Source of the DNA: Amycolatopsis umgeniensis
GTDB lineage: Bacteria > Actinomycetota > Actinomycetes > Mycobacteriales > Pseudonocardiaceae
Direction: 5' to 3'
Length of the DNA stretch: 64,000 bases
Assembly (NCBI RefSeq): GCF_014205155.1
Contig: NZ_JACHMX010000001.1
Span: forward strand, 8,556,001-8,620,000
How positions within the stretch are numbered: the stretch's first letter is position 1; every line of letters begins with the position of its first letter. Made by a program: the position numbers and the translations under genes. Positions 42,073 to 51,196 of the stretch are shown piece after piece. Below the pieces are notes generated by a model. The model made no database searches, was not told the DNA's origin, and was given only the letters and a program-made list of their open reading frames with translations.

Positions 42073-43458
42073 TCAACCGGCGAGGAACTCCGCCACAGCC
42101 TTCCGTCCGGCGTCGCCCTGCTCCCGGTTCTGGATCGAATGCGCCGCTCCCTCCACGATCACGACCTTCCCACGTGGGGCCACCTTCGCCTCCGCGTACG
42201 CCCACTCCATCGGCGTGGAGAGGTCGTGGTCACCGTTGAGCAGCAGCACCGGGACGTCCGGCAGCTTCCCGCCCGGGTTCGAGTTCGGCGGCTCGGCAGG
42301 CCACGGCAGGCAGGTCCGGATGAATCCCAGCCCGGTCGCGACGGCCGGACTGAACGGCCACGTGTCCCGGGTGCCCAGGCGCTTCTCGGCCAGTTTCAGC
42401 AACGGCTCGCGGACGAAGCCCGGCGTTCCGGCGTCGCCCCAAGGAAAACGCATGTCCGCGCACAGTGTCGCGGCGTGCAGGCCCGCGCTGAACGAGGCGA
42501 GCGGATCCCCGCCGGAAGCGAGATTCCGCAGCAGCGAATCGAGTTTCGCGGTGTCACCGGCTCGGGCGGTGTGCAGCGCGGTGATCAGATCGGTGCCCAT
42601 CGCCGACGGGTCCCGATAGCTCGGGTCGACGAATTCGTAGGTGACGATCATGTCGAACAGCGCGACACCGGCCGCGGTGTCGCGGTTCCGGACCAGCCAC
42701 GCGAGGTCTTCGGCCGGGTCGAATCCGCACGCTGGTGGTTTGGCGCAGGCACTGCGCAGCACCCGCGCGGTCGCCGTCAGCCCTTGGAGGTACAGCGACT
42801 GCTCGACGGTCGCATGATGGGGGAGCACCGAATCGAGGATCACCTTCGAGACGTTGCCCGGATGCGCGATGGCGTACCGCGCGGCGGTGAACGAACCGTA
42901 GGAAACCCCGTCCACCACCATTTTCCGCGCACCCAGGGCCCGGCGGAGCAGATCGAGGTCGGCGATCGTCGAGTCGCTGCCGTAGAACCGCGCCTTGTCG
43001 CCGAGTGCGGCGGTACAGCCGTCGACAGCCCCTCGGGTCGGCGGTTCGATGTCGGAACTGCCGACCTGTGCCTGCAATTCCGGGCAGTCGAGGGCGTTCG
43101 CGCCGGTGCCGCGCTGATCGATCATCACCAGCCGGTGGTTCTCGAACACCTCCGGCATCCGGTCGAACAGTTTGGTGCTGAACGGGACCCCGGGCTGGCC
43201 CGGGCCACCGGTGAGGAACAGCAGCACTCCCTTGGGGGCCGTCACGTTGTTCGCGGTGGCCACCTGGAGTTTCACCGTGCCGGGGGTGCGCCCGCGATGG
43301 TCGAGCGGCACGGTCAGCGTCGAGCACGTGAAGCGCGCGTCGTGCGCGCAGGTCCGCGAACCCTCCAGCCGCGGCCCGGTGGCCGAGGCGGTGGCCGGGC
43401 CGGCGAGACCGGCCGAAAGCGCGACGATCGCGGCGAGGACGAGCGTTTTCGATCGCAT
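42073..43458 (-). CDS. secreted tripeptidyl-aminopeptidase-like alpha/beta hydrolase
   Basis: 461 residues. Signal peptide about 1-27. VLLFLTGGPGQPG (oxyanion), LVMIDQRGTGANALDCPEL, nucleophile DGVSYGSFTAARYAIAHPG (GxSxG), a Cys-containing cap region, Asp in LLLNGDHDLSTPMEWA and His in VEGAAHSIQN; the C-terminal TAP-like domain is intact. Homologues cleave N-terminal peptides outside the cell in Streptomyces. ATG 43458. Confidence 0.88.
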   Translation of the reverse strand: MRSKTLVLAAIVALSAGLAGPATASATGPRLEGSRTCAHDARFTCSTLTVPLDHRGRTPGTVKLQVATANNVTAPKGVLLFLTGGPGQPGVPFSTKLFDRMPEVFENHRLVMIDQRGTGANALDCPELQAQVGSSDIEPPTRGAVDGCTAALGDKARFYGSDSTIADLDLLRRALGARKMVVDGVSYGSFTAARYAIAHPGNVSKVILDSVLPHHATVEQSLYLQGLTATARVLRSACAKPPACGFDPAEDLAWLVRNRDTAAGVALFDMIVTYEFVDPSYRDPSAMGTDLITALHTARAGDTAKLDSLLRNLASGGDPLASFSAGLHAATLCADMRFPWGDAGTPGFVREPLLKLAEKRLGTRDTWPFSPAVATGLGFIRTCLPWPAEPPNSNPGGKLPDVPVLLLNGDHDLSTPMEWAYAEAKVAPRGKVVIVEGAAHSIQNREQGDAGRKAVAEFLAG

Positions 43459-43590
43459 GGACCGATTCTGACCAGGCCGGCACGAAGAAAACCGGCGTTT
43501 CCGCCAAGTTGGTCCGGTCGGGCGACCCTGAACCGGGACCAGGGAAAAGCCCGGATGCCGGCCGGGGCGCCCGCCTCTACCGTCGTGATC

Positions 43591-44490
43591 ATGATCCGAC
43601 GGATGCTGCTGGCTCTCCTCGCCGGCACGGCGGTCTGCCTCGTGCCCTGGACCGTCTACCTCGCCCACACGCTGCCCGACCGGTACGACACCGGACAGTG
43701 GCGTGCGGCCTGGGTCGGATTCGACATCGCGCTCCTGCTCTGCTTCGCGGCGGGAGCGTGGCTCGGGCTGCGCCGCCGACGGGCGGCCGTGCCGTTGCTG
43801 TCGGCCACGGCCGCGATGTTGTGCTGTGACGCGTGGTTCGACGTCATGCTCGGCTGGACGTCGGCCGAGCGATGGACCAGTGTCGCCCTCGCCCTCGCCG
43901 TCTTCGTCGAGATCCCGGTCGCCGTGGTGCTGGCCCTCGCCGCACGACGGCTGCTGAGCAAGACGATGCCGCGGCGCTCGGTGACGTTGAACGACATCGC
44001 GATGCGTGAAGACCCGCGGTACCAGCGCGTGATGGGCGAGCTTCCCGCCGGGGCCGAAGACGTGGCACGCGGAACGGGGCTCGGGCGAGCGGAAGTCGCC
44101 GCTTGCCTGAAAACCTTGCAGGACAATGGTTTCGTCCGCCGTGACCGGAAAGGGAACTGGATCTCGATCCCGCAGGACCTGCGCGAGCCGAAGCCGGACG
44201 ACTACGAGGGCGCGGACCGGGAGCGGGTCACCGCGTTCCTCGACGCGAAGTACGCGAACGAGGTCGCACTGCTGTCCTGGGCCGCCGAACACCGCGACGA
44301 ATTCGGCCCGTGGTCCACGGCTCAGCGGACCTCGACGCGGCTGACCGAAGAGGAATTCCGTGAACTCGACGCGGAGTACCGCGAGCTGATCACGCGGTAC
44401 TGCCAGCGTCGGCGGCGTCCGGCGGCGGGCGAGAAGGAGCTTTCCGTGCGCTTCTACGCGTTCCCGCCGCCGGAGGCCGTGCCTTCCTAA
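43591..44490 (+). CDS. four-TM protein with C-terminal winged-helix domain
   Basis: About 299 residues. Four membrane helices in the first 130 (LLALLAGTAVCLVPWTVYLA, FDIALLLCFAAGAWLGL, LLSATAAMLCCDAWFDVMLG, VALALAVFVEIPVAVVLAL), then a cytoplasmic part with a helix-turn-helix-wing pattern (PAGAEDVARGTGLGRAEVAACLKTLQDNGFVRRDRKGNWISIPQ) and an acidic helical tail. TACCGT lies 7 bases before the ATG, so leaderless expression is possible. Could be a membrane-tethered regulator. Divergent from the peptidase-like gene. Confidence 0.6.
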   Translation: MIRRMLLALLAGTAVCLVPWTVYLAHTLPDRYDTGQWRAAWVGFDIALLLCFAAGAWLGLRRRRAAVPLLSATAAMLCCDAWFDVMLGWTSAERWTSVALALAVFVEIPVAVVLALAARRLLSKTMPRRSVTLNDIAMREDPRYQRVMGELPAGAEDVARGTGLGRAEVAACLKTLQDNGFVRRDRKGNWISIPQDLREPKPDDYEGADRERVTAFLDAKYANEVALLSWAAEHRDEFGPWSTAQRTSTRLTEEEFRELDAEYRELITRYCQRRRRPAAGEKELSVRFYAFPPPEAVPS

Positions 44491-45158
44491 GGATGCCGCC
44501 AGGCCAGGAACGTCTCCAACGTGGTCAACCGGTGCTCGCGCACGGCCAGTTCGATCTCCCCGGCAGGCGCGCTCCTGTCGAACAGGTCGAGGATCTTCTG
44601 GTGCTCCTGCACGGATTCGTGCGCGCGGCCGGGGACGAAGCTGAACGTCGACGTACGCAGCCCGGCCAGCCGGTTCCAGCCGCGGTTGACCAGATCGAGC
44701 ACCTGAGGATTGGGGCAGGTGCCGAACAGGACACGGTGGAAGTCGCGGTTCAGCGCGGTGAACCGCGACGGCTCGAAGTTGTCCAGGCAGGCCGTCAGCT
44801 GCGCGTTGAGCCCTTTGGCCTCGTCGAGCACCTCGCCGGGCAAGGACGGCGCCGCCAGTGCGGCGGCGTAGCCCTCGACCAGCGCGAGCGTCTGCATTGT
44901 GTGCTGGTAGTCGCTCTCGTCGACCATCGCGACCTGCGCGCCGATGTTGTGCTCGTAGGTCACCAGCCCTTCGGCCTCCAGGCGCCGGACAGCCTCGCGG
45001 ACAGGCACGGTGCTGACCCCGAGTTCCTGCGCGATCTGCCCGAACACCAGCCGGTAGCCGGGGGAGAAGGTGCCGTCGTCGATCCGCGCCTTGATCCAGT
45101 GGTAGGCGATCTGCGACTTGCTCTTCGGGGTCGAGTTCACCGCGTCGCCAGTGGTCAC
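44487..45158 (-). CDS. GntR/FCD-family regulator
   Basis: About 223 residues from GTG 45158, which overlaps the ALDH stop by 4 bases. Winged helix QIAYHWIKARIDDGTFSPGYRLVFGQIAQELGVSTVPVREAVRRLEAEGLVTYEHNIGAQV, then FCD domain with metal-type ligands in NRDFHRVLFG and HQKILDLFD and H-R-L near the end. Likely senses an organic acid or the ALDH product and controls the ALDH and GMC genes. Confidence 0.9.
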   Translation of the reverse strand: MTTGDAVNSTPKSKSQIAYHWIKARIDDGTFSPGYRLVFGQIAQELGVSTVPVREAVRRLEAEGLVTYEHNIGAQVAMVDESDYQHTMQTLALVEGYAAALAAPSLPGEVLDEAKGLNAQLTACLDNFEPSRFTALNRDFHRVLFGTCPNPQVLDLVNRGWNRLAGLRTSTFSFVPGRAHESVQEHQKILDLFDRSAPAGEIELAVREHRLTTLETFLAWRHP

Positions 45159-46588
45159 GAGTAGTGCAGCCAGACTGATTTGATCTCGGTGTACGCGTCG
45201 ATGGCCCACGGTCCCATCTCACGGCCCCAGCCCGACGCCTTGTACCCGCCCCACGGCGCGGCCATGTCGGGGATCGGCGGCATGTTGACGAAGACGGCGC
45301 CCGCCCGGATGCCGTTGGCGAACCGCTGCGCGACGCCGAGATCGCGGGTCCACACGGTGGCCGCGAGCCCGTACTCGGTGTCGTTCGCCCGCGCCAGCAG
45401 TTCGTCCTGATCGTCGTAGGCGGTGACGGCGAGGACAGGCCCGAAGATCTCTTCGCGCATGATCGTCATGTCGTCGGCGACGCCGGCGAACAGCGTCGGC
45501 GAGTAGAAGTAGCCCTCGCGGTCGACGGCCTGGCCGCCGGTGACCAGTTCCGCGCCCTGCTCGCGGCCGGTCGAGACGAGGAAGTCCACGTGTTCGCGGT
45601 GCTTCGCCGACACGAGGGGACCGAGCTGGCTGGACTCGTCCAGACCCGGGCCGACCTTGAGGCCCTCCAGCCCGGCGGCCAGTTTCGCGACGAACTCCTG
45701 CTCCCGTTTGCGGTCCACGAAGAAACGCGTGTACGCGGCGCAGACCTGCCCGCTGTTCAGCGTCGCGCCGGCGAGGTTGCCCGCGACGGCGGCGTCGATG
45801 TCGGCGTCCCCGGCGATGATGCTGGGCGCCTTGCCGCCGAGCTCCAGGGTGAGCCGCTTGAGGTTCGACTCCGCGCTGGCGGCCGTGATCAGCTTCCCGA
45901 CCGCTGTCGACCCGGTGTAGGACAGGTGGTCGACATCGCCGTGTCCGCTCAGGAGAGCGCCGACCGCGCCGTCGCCGGTGACCAGGTTGACCACGCCCGG
46001 CGGGAACCCGGCCTCTTCCACCAGCTCGACCAGCCGGATGCTGGTCAGCGGGGTGACCTCGCTCGGCTTGATCACCACGGTGTTGCCGGTGGCCAACGCG
46101 GGCGCGAGCTTCCACACCAGGATCATCAGCGGGAAGTTCCACGGCGTGATCAGCGCGTTCACGCCGACCGGCTCGCGGCGGGTGTAGTGCAGCGTGTCCG
46201 GGAAGGACACCGGGTTGGTGGTGCCCTGGATCTTGGTCACCCAGCCCGCGAAGTACCGCAGGTGTTCGGCCGCGCCGGTGACGCTGACCTGGCGGGAGAT
46301 CCCGATCGGCTGTCCCTGGTCGCGCGTCTCGAGCGCGGCCAGCTCCTCGTGGTGCTTGTCGACCAGCGCCGCGAGCTCGAACAGCAGCGCGGCCCGCTGG
46401 ACCGGCAGCAGTCCCGCCCAAGCGGGGTCGTCCAGTGCCTTGCGGGCGGCACCGACGGCGGCGTCGACGTCGGCGGGCGACGCGGTGCCGACGTCCTCGA
46501 TCACCTGGCCGGTGGCCGGATCGTACGTCGGCAGGGATCCGCCTCCGGCGGCGGTCCACTGTCCGTCGATGAACAGGCGTGTGGCCAT
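45155..46588 (-). CDS. NAD(P)-dependent aldehyde dehydrogenase
   Basis: 477 residues. ITPWNFPLMILVWKLAPALATGNTVVIKPSEVTPLT (cofactor binding), catalytic Glu249 in LTLELGGKAPSII and Cys283 in LNSGQVCAAYTRFF; EEIFGPVL near the end. Betaine-aldehyde-dehydrogenase-like class. GAGGAG lies before ATG 46588. It is divergent from the GMC oxidoreductase: together they could take an alcohol to an acid. Overlaps the GntR gene, so the pair is co-translated. Confidence 0.93.
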   Translation of the reverse strand: MATRLFIDGQWTAAGGGSLPTYDPATGQVIEDVGTASPADVDAAVGAARKALDDPAWAGLLPVQRAALLFELAALVDKHHEELAALETRDQGQPIGISRQVSVTGAAEHLRYFAGWVTKIQGTTNPVSFPDTLHYTRREPVGVNALITPWNFPLMILVWKLAPALATGNTVVIKPSEVTPLTSIRLVELVEEAGFPPGVVNLVTGDGAVGALLSGHGDVDHLSYTGSTAVGKLITAASAESNLKRLTLELGGKAPSIIAGDADIDAAVAGNLAGATLNSGQVCAAYTRFFVDRKREQEFVAKLAAGLEGLKVGPGLDESSQLGPLVSAKHREHVDFLVSTGREQGAELVTGGQAVDREGYFYSPTLFAGVADDMTIMREEIFGPVLAVTAYDDQDELLARANDTEYGLAATVWTRDLGVAQRFANGIRAGAVFVNMPPIPDMAAPWGGYKASGWGREMGPWAIDAYTEIKSVWLHYS

Positions 46589-46725
46589 GGCTAGCTCCTC
46601 CTCGACCGGTGTGTGATCGAGTATCGGGCGCCACGAGCTCTTCGGTCTTGCCCGCCAGGGCACGCCGATTGTCGGCCAGCGAACCGAATCCGCCGGACGG
46701 GTCCGCGCCTTGCGAGGGTGGGGAC

Positions 46726-48171
46726 ATGGACGTCATCGTGGTGGGAGCGGGTTCGGCCGGTTCGGTGGTCGCCAGGAGACTGGCCGACTCCGGGGCGTGG
46801 GTCACCCTGCTCGAAGCGGGCGGGCCGGACACCAACTCGGCCATCCACGACCTCTCGCGGGCGGGGGAGCTGTGGCACGGCCCGGAGGACTGGGACTACT
46901 ACACCGTGCCGCAGCCGCACGCGGCGAACCGGCGGCTGCACCTGCCGCGCGGGAAGGTGCTCGGCGGGTCGCACGCGCTGAACGCGATGATCTGGGTGCG
47001 CGGCGCCCCCGCCGACTACGACGGCTGGGACCTGCCCGGCTGGCGGTGGGACGACGTGCGCCCGGTGTTCGAGCGGATCGAGAAGGATCTGCTCGACGTC
47101 GTGCCGAACGAACCGCTGCACCCGATCCAGCAGTCCATTGTGGACGCGGCCGTGCAGACCGGCCTGCCGTTCAACCCGGACTACAACGGCGACGAGCTCG
47201 ACGGTGTTTCGGTGCAGCGGGTCACCACGCGGGACGGCAAACGGCTCAACACCTGGCTCGCCTACGGGCAGCCCGCCGTCGAGCGGATGACCGTCCACAC
47301 GGGAGCGCTCGTCCACCGCCTGCTCTTCGAGGGCGACAAGGTGACCGGTGTGCTGGCCGAGGTCGACGGCGAACTGCGCAAGGTCTTCGCCGACGAGGTC
47401 GTGCTCGCCGCCGGCGCGCTGGCCTCACCGGCCATCCTGCTGCGCAGCGGCGTCGGGCCGGTCGACGAACTGGAGGTGCACGGGATCGACGTCGTCGCCG
47501 AGCTGCCGGGCGTCGGGAAGAACCTGCACGACCATCTGCTCGCGCCGGTCATCTTCGCGACCGACCGCCGTCAGGTCGATCCGCCCGCGCCCGGCCGCTC
47601 GGTCACGCAGACCCACCTGTTCTGGCGCAGCCGTCCCGGCCTGCCGGTGCCCGACACCCAGCCGATCCACTTCAGCGTGCCGATGTACGAGTCGTGGATG
47701 ACCGGCCCGGAGACCGGGTTCTCGCTGATGGCGGGCATGGTCACGCCGCGCAGCCGGGGCAGTCTGCGGCTTGCGGGGCCGGATCCGGACGACATGCCAC
47801 TGATCGATCTCGCCGCCCTGGAGGATCCGGCCGACTTCGAGAGCCTGGTCGCGTCGGTGGAACAGTGCAGGGAGATCGGCAGGGCGGCCGCGCTGGCGGA
47901 GGACTGGGGCGCCCGCGAGCTGTATCCGGGGCCGGAAGCCGACGTCCGCGAGTACGTCCGCCGGACCGCCATCACCTACCACCACCAGGTCGGGACCTGC
48001 CGGATGGGGACCGACGCGGAGTCCGTGGTCGATCCGGAACTCGCCGTGCACGGGATCGCCGGGCTCCGGATCGCCGACGCGTCGGTGCTGCCGCGGGTGA
48101 CCACGGGCAACACCAACGCGCCGGCGGTGCTGGTCGGCGAGCAGGCCGCACGGTTCATGCTCGGCCGATAG
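46726..48171 (+). CDS. GMC-family oxidoreductase (choline-dehydrogenase-like)
   Basis: 481 residues. FAD motif VIVVGAGSAGSVVARRLADSG with LLEAGG, GMC signature 1 PRGKVLGGSHALNAMIWVRG, signature 2 GALASPAILLRSGVG, and catalytic His in YHHQVGTCRMGTD with the C-terminal TTGNTNAPAVLVGEQAA. Oxidises an alcohol to an aldehyde. Somewhat short for the family (about 530). Convergent with the esterase gene, overlapping it by 17 bases. Confidence 0.92.
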   Translation: MDVIVVGAGSAGSVVARRLADSGAWVTLLEAGGPDTNSAIHDLSRAGELWHGPEDWDYYTVPQPHAANRRLHLPRGKVLGGSHALNAMIWVRGAPADYDGWDLPGWRWDDVRPVFERIEKDLLDVVPNEPLHPIQQSIVDAAVQTGLPFNPDYNGDELDGVSVQRVTTRDGKRLNTWLAYGQPAVERMTVHTGALVHRLLFEGDKVTGVLAEVDGELRKVFADEVVLAAGALASPAILLRSGVGPVDELEVHGIDVVAELPGVGKNLHDHLLAPVIFATDRRQVDPPAPGRSVTQTHLFWRSRPGLPVPDTQPIHFSVPMYESWMTGPETGFSLMAGMVTPRSRGSLRLAGPDPDDMPLIDLAALEDPADFESLVASVEQCREIGRAAALAEDWGARELYPGPEADVREYVRRTAITYHHQVGTCRMGTDAESVVDPELAVHGIAGLRIADASVLPRVTTGNTNAPAVLVGEQAARFMLGR

Positions 48172-49078
48172 TGCGGCGCAGCCAGGAGGCCCGGGCGGCG
48201 AGCGCGGCCCGGGTCACCTCGCTGTCCGGGGCGAACCGGTCGAAACCGTGGTACGCGCCCGCCCAGACGTGCAGTTCGGTGGGCACGCCCGCCCGCCAGA
48301 GGCGGCGCGCGTAGTCGACGTCCTCGTCACGGAAGATCTCGGCCGCGCCGACCTCGATGAAGGCGGGCGGGAGCCCGGTGAGATCGGTCGCGGTCGACGG
48401 GACCGCGTACGGCGAGGTCTGTCCCTTGAGGAGGGATCGCCAGCCGAACTCGTTGGCTTCCCGTCCCCACACCCCGCGTTCCGCGAATTCCCTGGTCGAG
48501 GCGGAGTCGTTGCGGCTGTCGATCATCGGGCACAGCAGGAGCTGCCCAGCCAGCTCCGGACCGCCGCGATCCCTGGCCAGCAAAGCGATCCCAGCGCTGA
48601 GCCCACCGCCCGCGCTGCCGCCGCCGACGATCAGTCGTGAGGGATCGAAGCCGAGTTCGGCCGCGTTCTCGGCCATCCAGGTCAGGCCCGCGTAGCAGTC
48701 TTCCAGCGGCGCCGGATGCGGATGCTCGGGAGCGAGCCGGTAGTCCACCGTCACCGCGACGAAGCCGAACTCCTCGACCAGCGCGACCATCCGCGGCAGG
48801 TCGGCGAAGCGGTTGTCCAGCACCATGCCGCCGCCGTGGATGTTGTAGAACCCCGGCGCGCCTTGGGCGTTCCGGGGTTTGACGACGGTGACTACCACCT
48901 CGGTGCCGGGTACCGCGCGGTCCTCCCAGACGAGATCGCGCTCGCCGATCGCCTCGGCACAGCTCAGGTTCATGTCGGCCATGGCCTGCCGCATGCCCGC
49001 CAGCGATTCGGCGCTCAACGGCGGCCCGGACGGGAGGCCGGCGAGGGCTTCGGCGAGTTCGGGATCGAAGGCCGTCAC
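48155..49078 (-). CDS. HSL-family alpha/beta hydrolase (acetyl-esterase-like)
   Basis: About 307 residues from GTG 49078, overlapping the upstream AKR stop by 4 bases. NIHGGGMVLDNR (HGGG oxyanion), nucleophile VGGGSAGGGLSAGIAL (GxSAG), Asp in EVGAAEIFRDED and His in GAYHGFDRF. HSL enzymes cleave short-chain esters, lactones or carbamates in the cytoplasm. Third gene of the minus-strand operon ADH-AKR-esterase controlled from the TCTAC-N4-GTAG site at 51155. Confidence 0.92.
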   Translation of the reverse strand: MTAFDPELAEALAGLPSGPPLSAESLAGMRQAMADMNLSCAEAIGERDLVWEDRAVPGTEVVVTVVKPRNAQGAPGFYNIHGGGMVLDNRFADLPRMVALVEEFGFVAVTVDYRLAPEHPHPAPLEDCYAGLTWMAENAAELGFDPSRLIVGGGSAGGGLSAGIALLARDRGGPELAGQLLLCPMIDSRNDSASTREFAERGVWGREANEFGWRSLLKGQTSPYAVPSTATDLTGLPPAFIEVGAAEIFRDEDVDYARRLWRAGVPTELHVWAGAYHGFDRFAPDSEVTRAALAARASWLRRTIGRA

Positions 49079-50034
49079 GGTCCCTCCGGATCGACGACGT
49101 CCCGGTCGGCCCAGTGCGGCTCGACGAGCCCGCGGAGTTCGTCCGCGCCCACGCGCTCGACGAGGTCGACGGCGCCCAGGTTGTCCTCGAGCTGCGCGGT
49201 GCTGGTCGCGCCGAAGAGCGTGGTCGTGTTGGCCGGGTGGGTGAGGGTGAAAGCCAGGCACAGCTGCGCCGGGGTCGCACCCAGTTCCGTCGCGATCTTC
49301 GCGAGTTGTGGGGCGGAGGTGGCGATACGCTCGCGGATGTCGCCGGGGTCGCGGCCGACCTGACGCGCACCGCTGTTCTTGCCCAGCAGGATCCCGCCCT
49401 CGAAGATGTCCGAGGACTGCAGCGTGACCCCGAGTTCGCCGAAGACCTGCTTGAAGGGTTCACCGTCCGGAATGGACCGCCGGGCGACGCTGTACTTCAG
49501 CTGCGCGATGGCGGGGCCGGGTACGTTCTCCGCCGCGGCGAAGTCGTGGAGCGCCTTGATCGTGCCGGCGGACCAGTTGTTCACCCCCCACTGGCGGATC
49601 AGCCCGGCCCGGCGGAGTTCGTCCAGATCGAGCACCAGCTGGTGCAGATCGGTGTCTTCGCGCCGGAGATCGCCCAGTACCACCAGATCCGCGTGCTCGA
49701 CCCCGGCACGGAACAGCGCGTTGTCCAGCTGGTCGCGGAGGTTGTGCTCGGGGTAGTCCTCCAGCCAGAGCTTGGCCGAAAGCAGGTAGTCCTCGCGCCG
49801 GAGCCCGGCCGCGCGGACCATCGCGGAGAACAGCACGTCGGTGTAGACCGGGGTGGCGCCGGGGAAACCGTAGACGCCGACGTCGAAGAGCGTGATGCCG
49901 GAATCGACGGCGGTGCGGACCAGGTTCACCGCCTCGCGGAAGTCCATCCGGTCGTAGGTGTGCCACGAGCCGAGCGAGAGCACGCCGGTGAGCGGGCCGT
50001 CGCGGCCGATCCGGCGCTGGGGGATGACGGGCAT
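49075..50034 (-). CDS. aldo/keto reductase family protein, tetrad His missing
   Basis: 319 residues, (beta/alpha)8 AKR fold: LGSWHTYDRMDFREAVNLVRTAVDSGITLFDVGVYG, QWGVNNWSAGTI, FEGGILLGKN, TTTLFGATSTAQLEDNLGAV. Asp51, Tyr55 (spacing 4 instead of 5) and Lys88 fit the tetrad, but the residue where His is expected (normally LL-H) is Gly121 in LVVLGDLRR. Close paralogue of the protein from 53279. Eight bases after the ADH stop. Activity and substrate unknown. Confidence 0.85.
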   Translation of the reverse strand: MPVIPQRRIGRDGPLTGVLSLGSWHTYDRMDFREAVNLVRTAVDSGITLFDVGVYGFPGATPVYTDVLFSAMVRAAGLRREDYLLSAKLWLEDYPEHNLRDQLDNALFRAGVEHADLVVLGDLRREDTDLHQLVLDLDELRRAGLIRQWGVNNWSAGTIKALHDFAAAENVPGPAIAQLKYSVARRSIPDGEPFKQVFGELGVTLQSSDIFEGGILLGKNSGARQVGRDPGDIRERIATSAPQLAKIATELGATPAQLCLAFTLTHPANTTTLFGATSTAQLEDNLGAVDLVERVGADELRGLVEPHWADRDVVDPEGP

Positions 50035-50042
50035 GGGGTCTC

Positions 50043-51146
50043 CTAGGGAAGGCGGGGGTCGATGACGGCTTTGAGTTCGCCGAGCCGCGACATCGACTCG
50101 ACGCTCTTGGACGCTTCGGAAAGGCCGACAGGCGCGCTGAACAGGTCGTCCCAGGGCAGCCGATCGGCGAACGTGCGGAAGAAGTCCACCGAGCGGTGGT
50201 AGTCGGCGATGTCGCCGTTGAGCGAGCCGACGACGGTGAGTTCCTTGCCCATCACCGTGCCCAGCGCCACGGGGGAGGGGGCGGGTCCGGTGGAACCGAC
50301 GATCGCGATCGTCCCGCGCTGCGCCGCGAAGGCCACGGCCTCCTCACCGATGGTGGGCCCGCCCGCGAAATCGAAGACGTGGTCGGCACCGCGGCCGCCG
50401 GTGAGTTCCTTGACCCGCTCGACGCGTTCTTCGGCGGTGCCGTCGACCGGGATCGTCGCTGTCGCCCCGAAGCGTTCGGCGGTCTCCAAACGGTCGGCGG
50501 GGCCACCGATGGTGATGACGTCGCCCGCGCCGGAGATCCGCGCGACGGCGGTGGCGAACACACCCAGCGCGCCGGCGCCCTGGACCACGACCGTCGCACC
50601 GGGACGGATCCCGCCGGAGCGTGAGACCGCCCGCAGCACGGTCTTGCCCGCGCAGCCCGACATCGAGGCCCAGGTGTCCTTGACGTCGTCCGGGAGGAGG
50701 AGTTTGGCCGCGCCGGGGGTCACGTAGCAGTACCGGACGAGACCGCCCGTGGCGTACGGGAAGACGTCGGAACGCTGGAGGAAGCCGTATCCGCGCTTCT
50801 CGCAGGCGACCGGTTCGCGCAGGATCGTGCAGCCGTAACACTTTCCGCAGGTCGATTCGGACCAGCCGATGCGGTCGCCCTCGGTGATCTCGCGGCCGAG
50901 GGTGTCGGTGGTATCCGGTCCGACGGCCACCACCTCGCCGACCATTTCGTGGCCCAGCACCATCGGGAGCATGCCGGGGAAGGTCATCTGGCCGGACCAG
51001 ATGTGCACGTCGGTGCCGCACAGGGTGGTGCAGGTGATCCGGACCAGCGCGGCGCCCGGTTCCGGCTCTTCCGGCAGCGGTAGTTCCCGCAAGGTGAGCG
51101 CGGAGCCGTGTTCGGTGAGCACCGCCGCTTCGGTTCTGTTGACCAT
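50043..51146 (-). CDS. zinc-dependent alcohol dehydrogenase
   Basis: 367 residues, MDR family. Catalytic zinc ligands in CGTDVHIWSG and GHEMVGEV; structural zinc Cys in CGKCYGCTILREPVACEK (four Cys); NAD fold VVVQGAGALGVFATAVARISGAG. Similar to the group often linked with phosphonate or threonine-type catabolism. First gene of the minus-strand operon; the TCTAC-N4-GTAG palindrome begins 9 bases before its ATG. Confidence 0.92.
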   Translation of the reverse strand: MVNRTEAAVLTEHGSALTLRELPLPEEPEPGAALVRITCTTLCGTDVHIWSGQMTFPGMLPMVLGHEMVGEVVAVGPDTTDTLGREITEGDRIGWSESTCGKCYGCTILREPVACEKRGYGFLQRSDVFPYATGGLVRYCYVTPGAAKLLLPDDVKDTWASMSGCAGKTVLRAVSRSGGIRPGATVVVQGAGALGVFATAVARISGAGDVITIGGPADRLETAERFGATATIPVDGTAEERVERVKELTGGRGADHVFDFAGGPTIGEEAVAFAAQRGTIAIVGSTGPAPSPVALGTVMGKELTVVGSLNGDIADYHRSVDFFRTFADRLPWDDLFSAPVGLSEASKSVESMSRLGELKAVIDPRLP

Positions 51147-51154
51147 CTTTTTAG

Positions 51155-51168
51155 TCTACAGTCGTAGG
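51155..51168. promoter_or_regulatory. TCTAC-N4-GTAG operator, site A
   Basis: TCTACAGTCGTAGG in the 50-base gap between the ADH start (51146) and the amidohydrolase start (51197). Same palindrome as sites B-E at 53228, 60548, 60621 and 63393; proposed target of the TetR protein encoded at 62781-63368. Confidence 0.7.
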
Positions 51169-51196
51169 AGAAAAAGTCCAGATCCTGGAGGAAACC

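Noticed and set aside
42139..44490. A 783-residue plus-strand protein
   Set aside because: Codons before 43591 are antisense to the secreted hydrolase and show no motif. The membrane protein starts at ATG 43591.
42073..45222. A single 1049-residue frame on the minus strand
   Set aside because: Only the part up to ATG 43458 (signal peptide and hydrolase) is real. The rest is antisense to the four-TM gene or out of frame with the GntR gene.
46589..46725. TCTAC-N4-GTAG site in the ALDH/GMC divergent promoter
   Set aside because: I looked for the palindrome here and did not find it, so this module is not included in the proposed TetR regulon.
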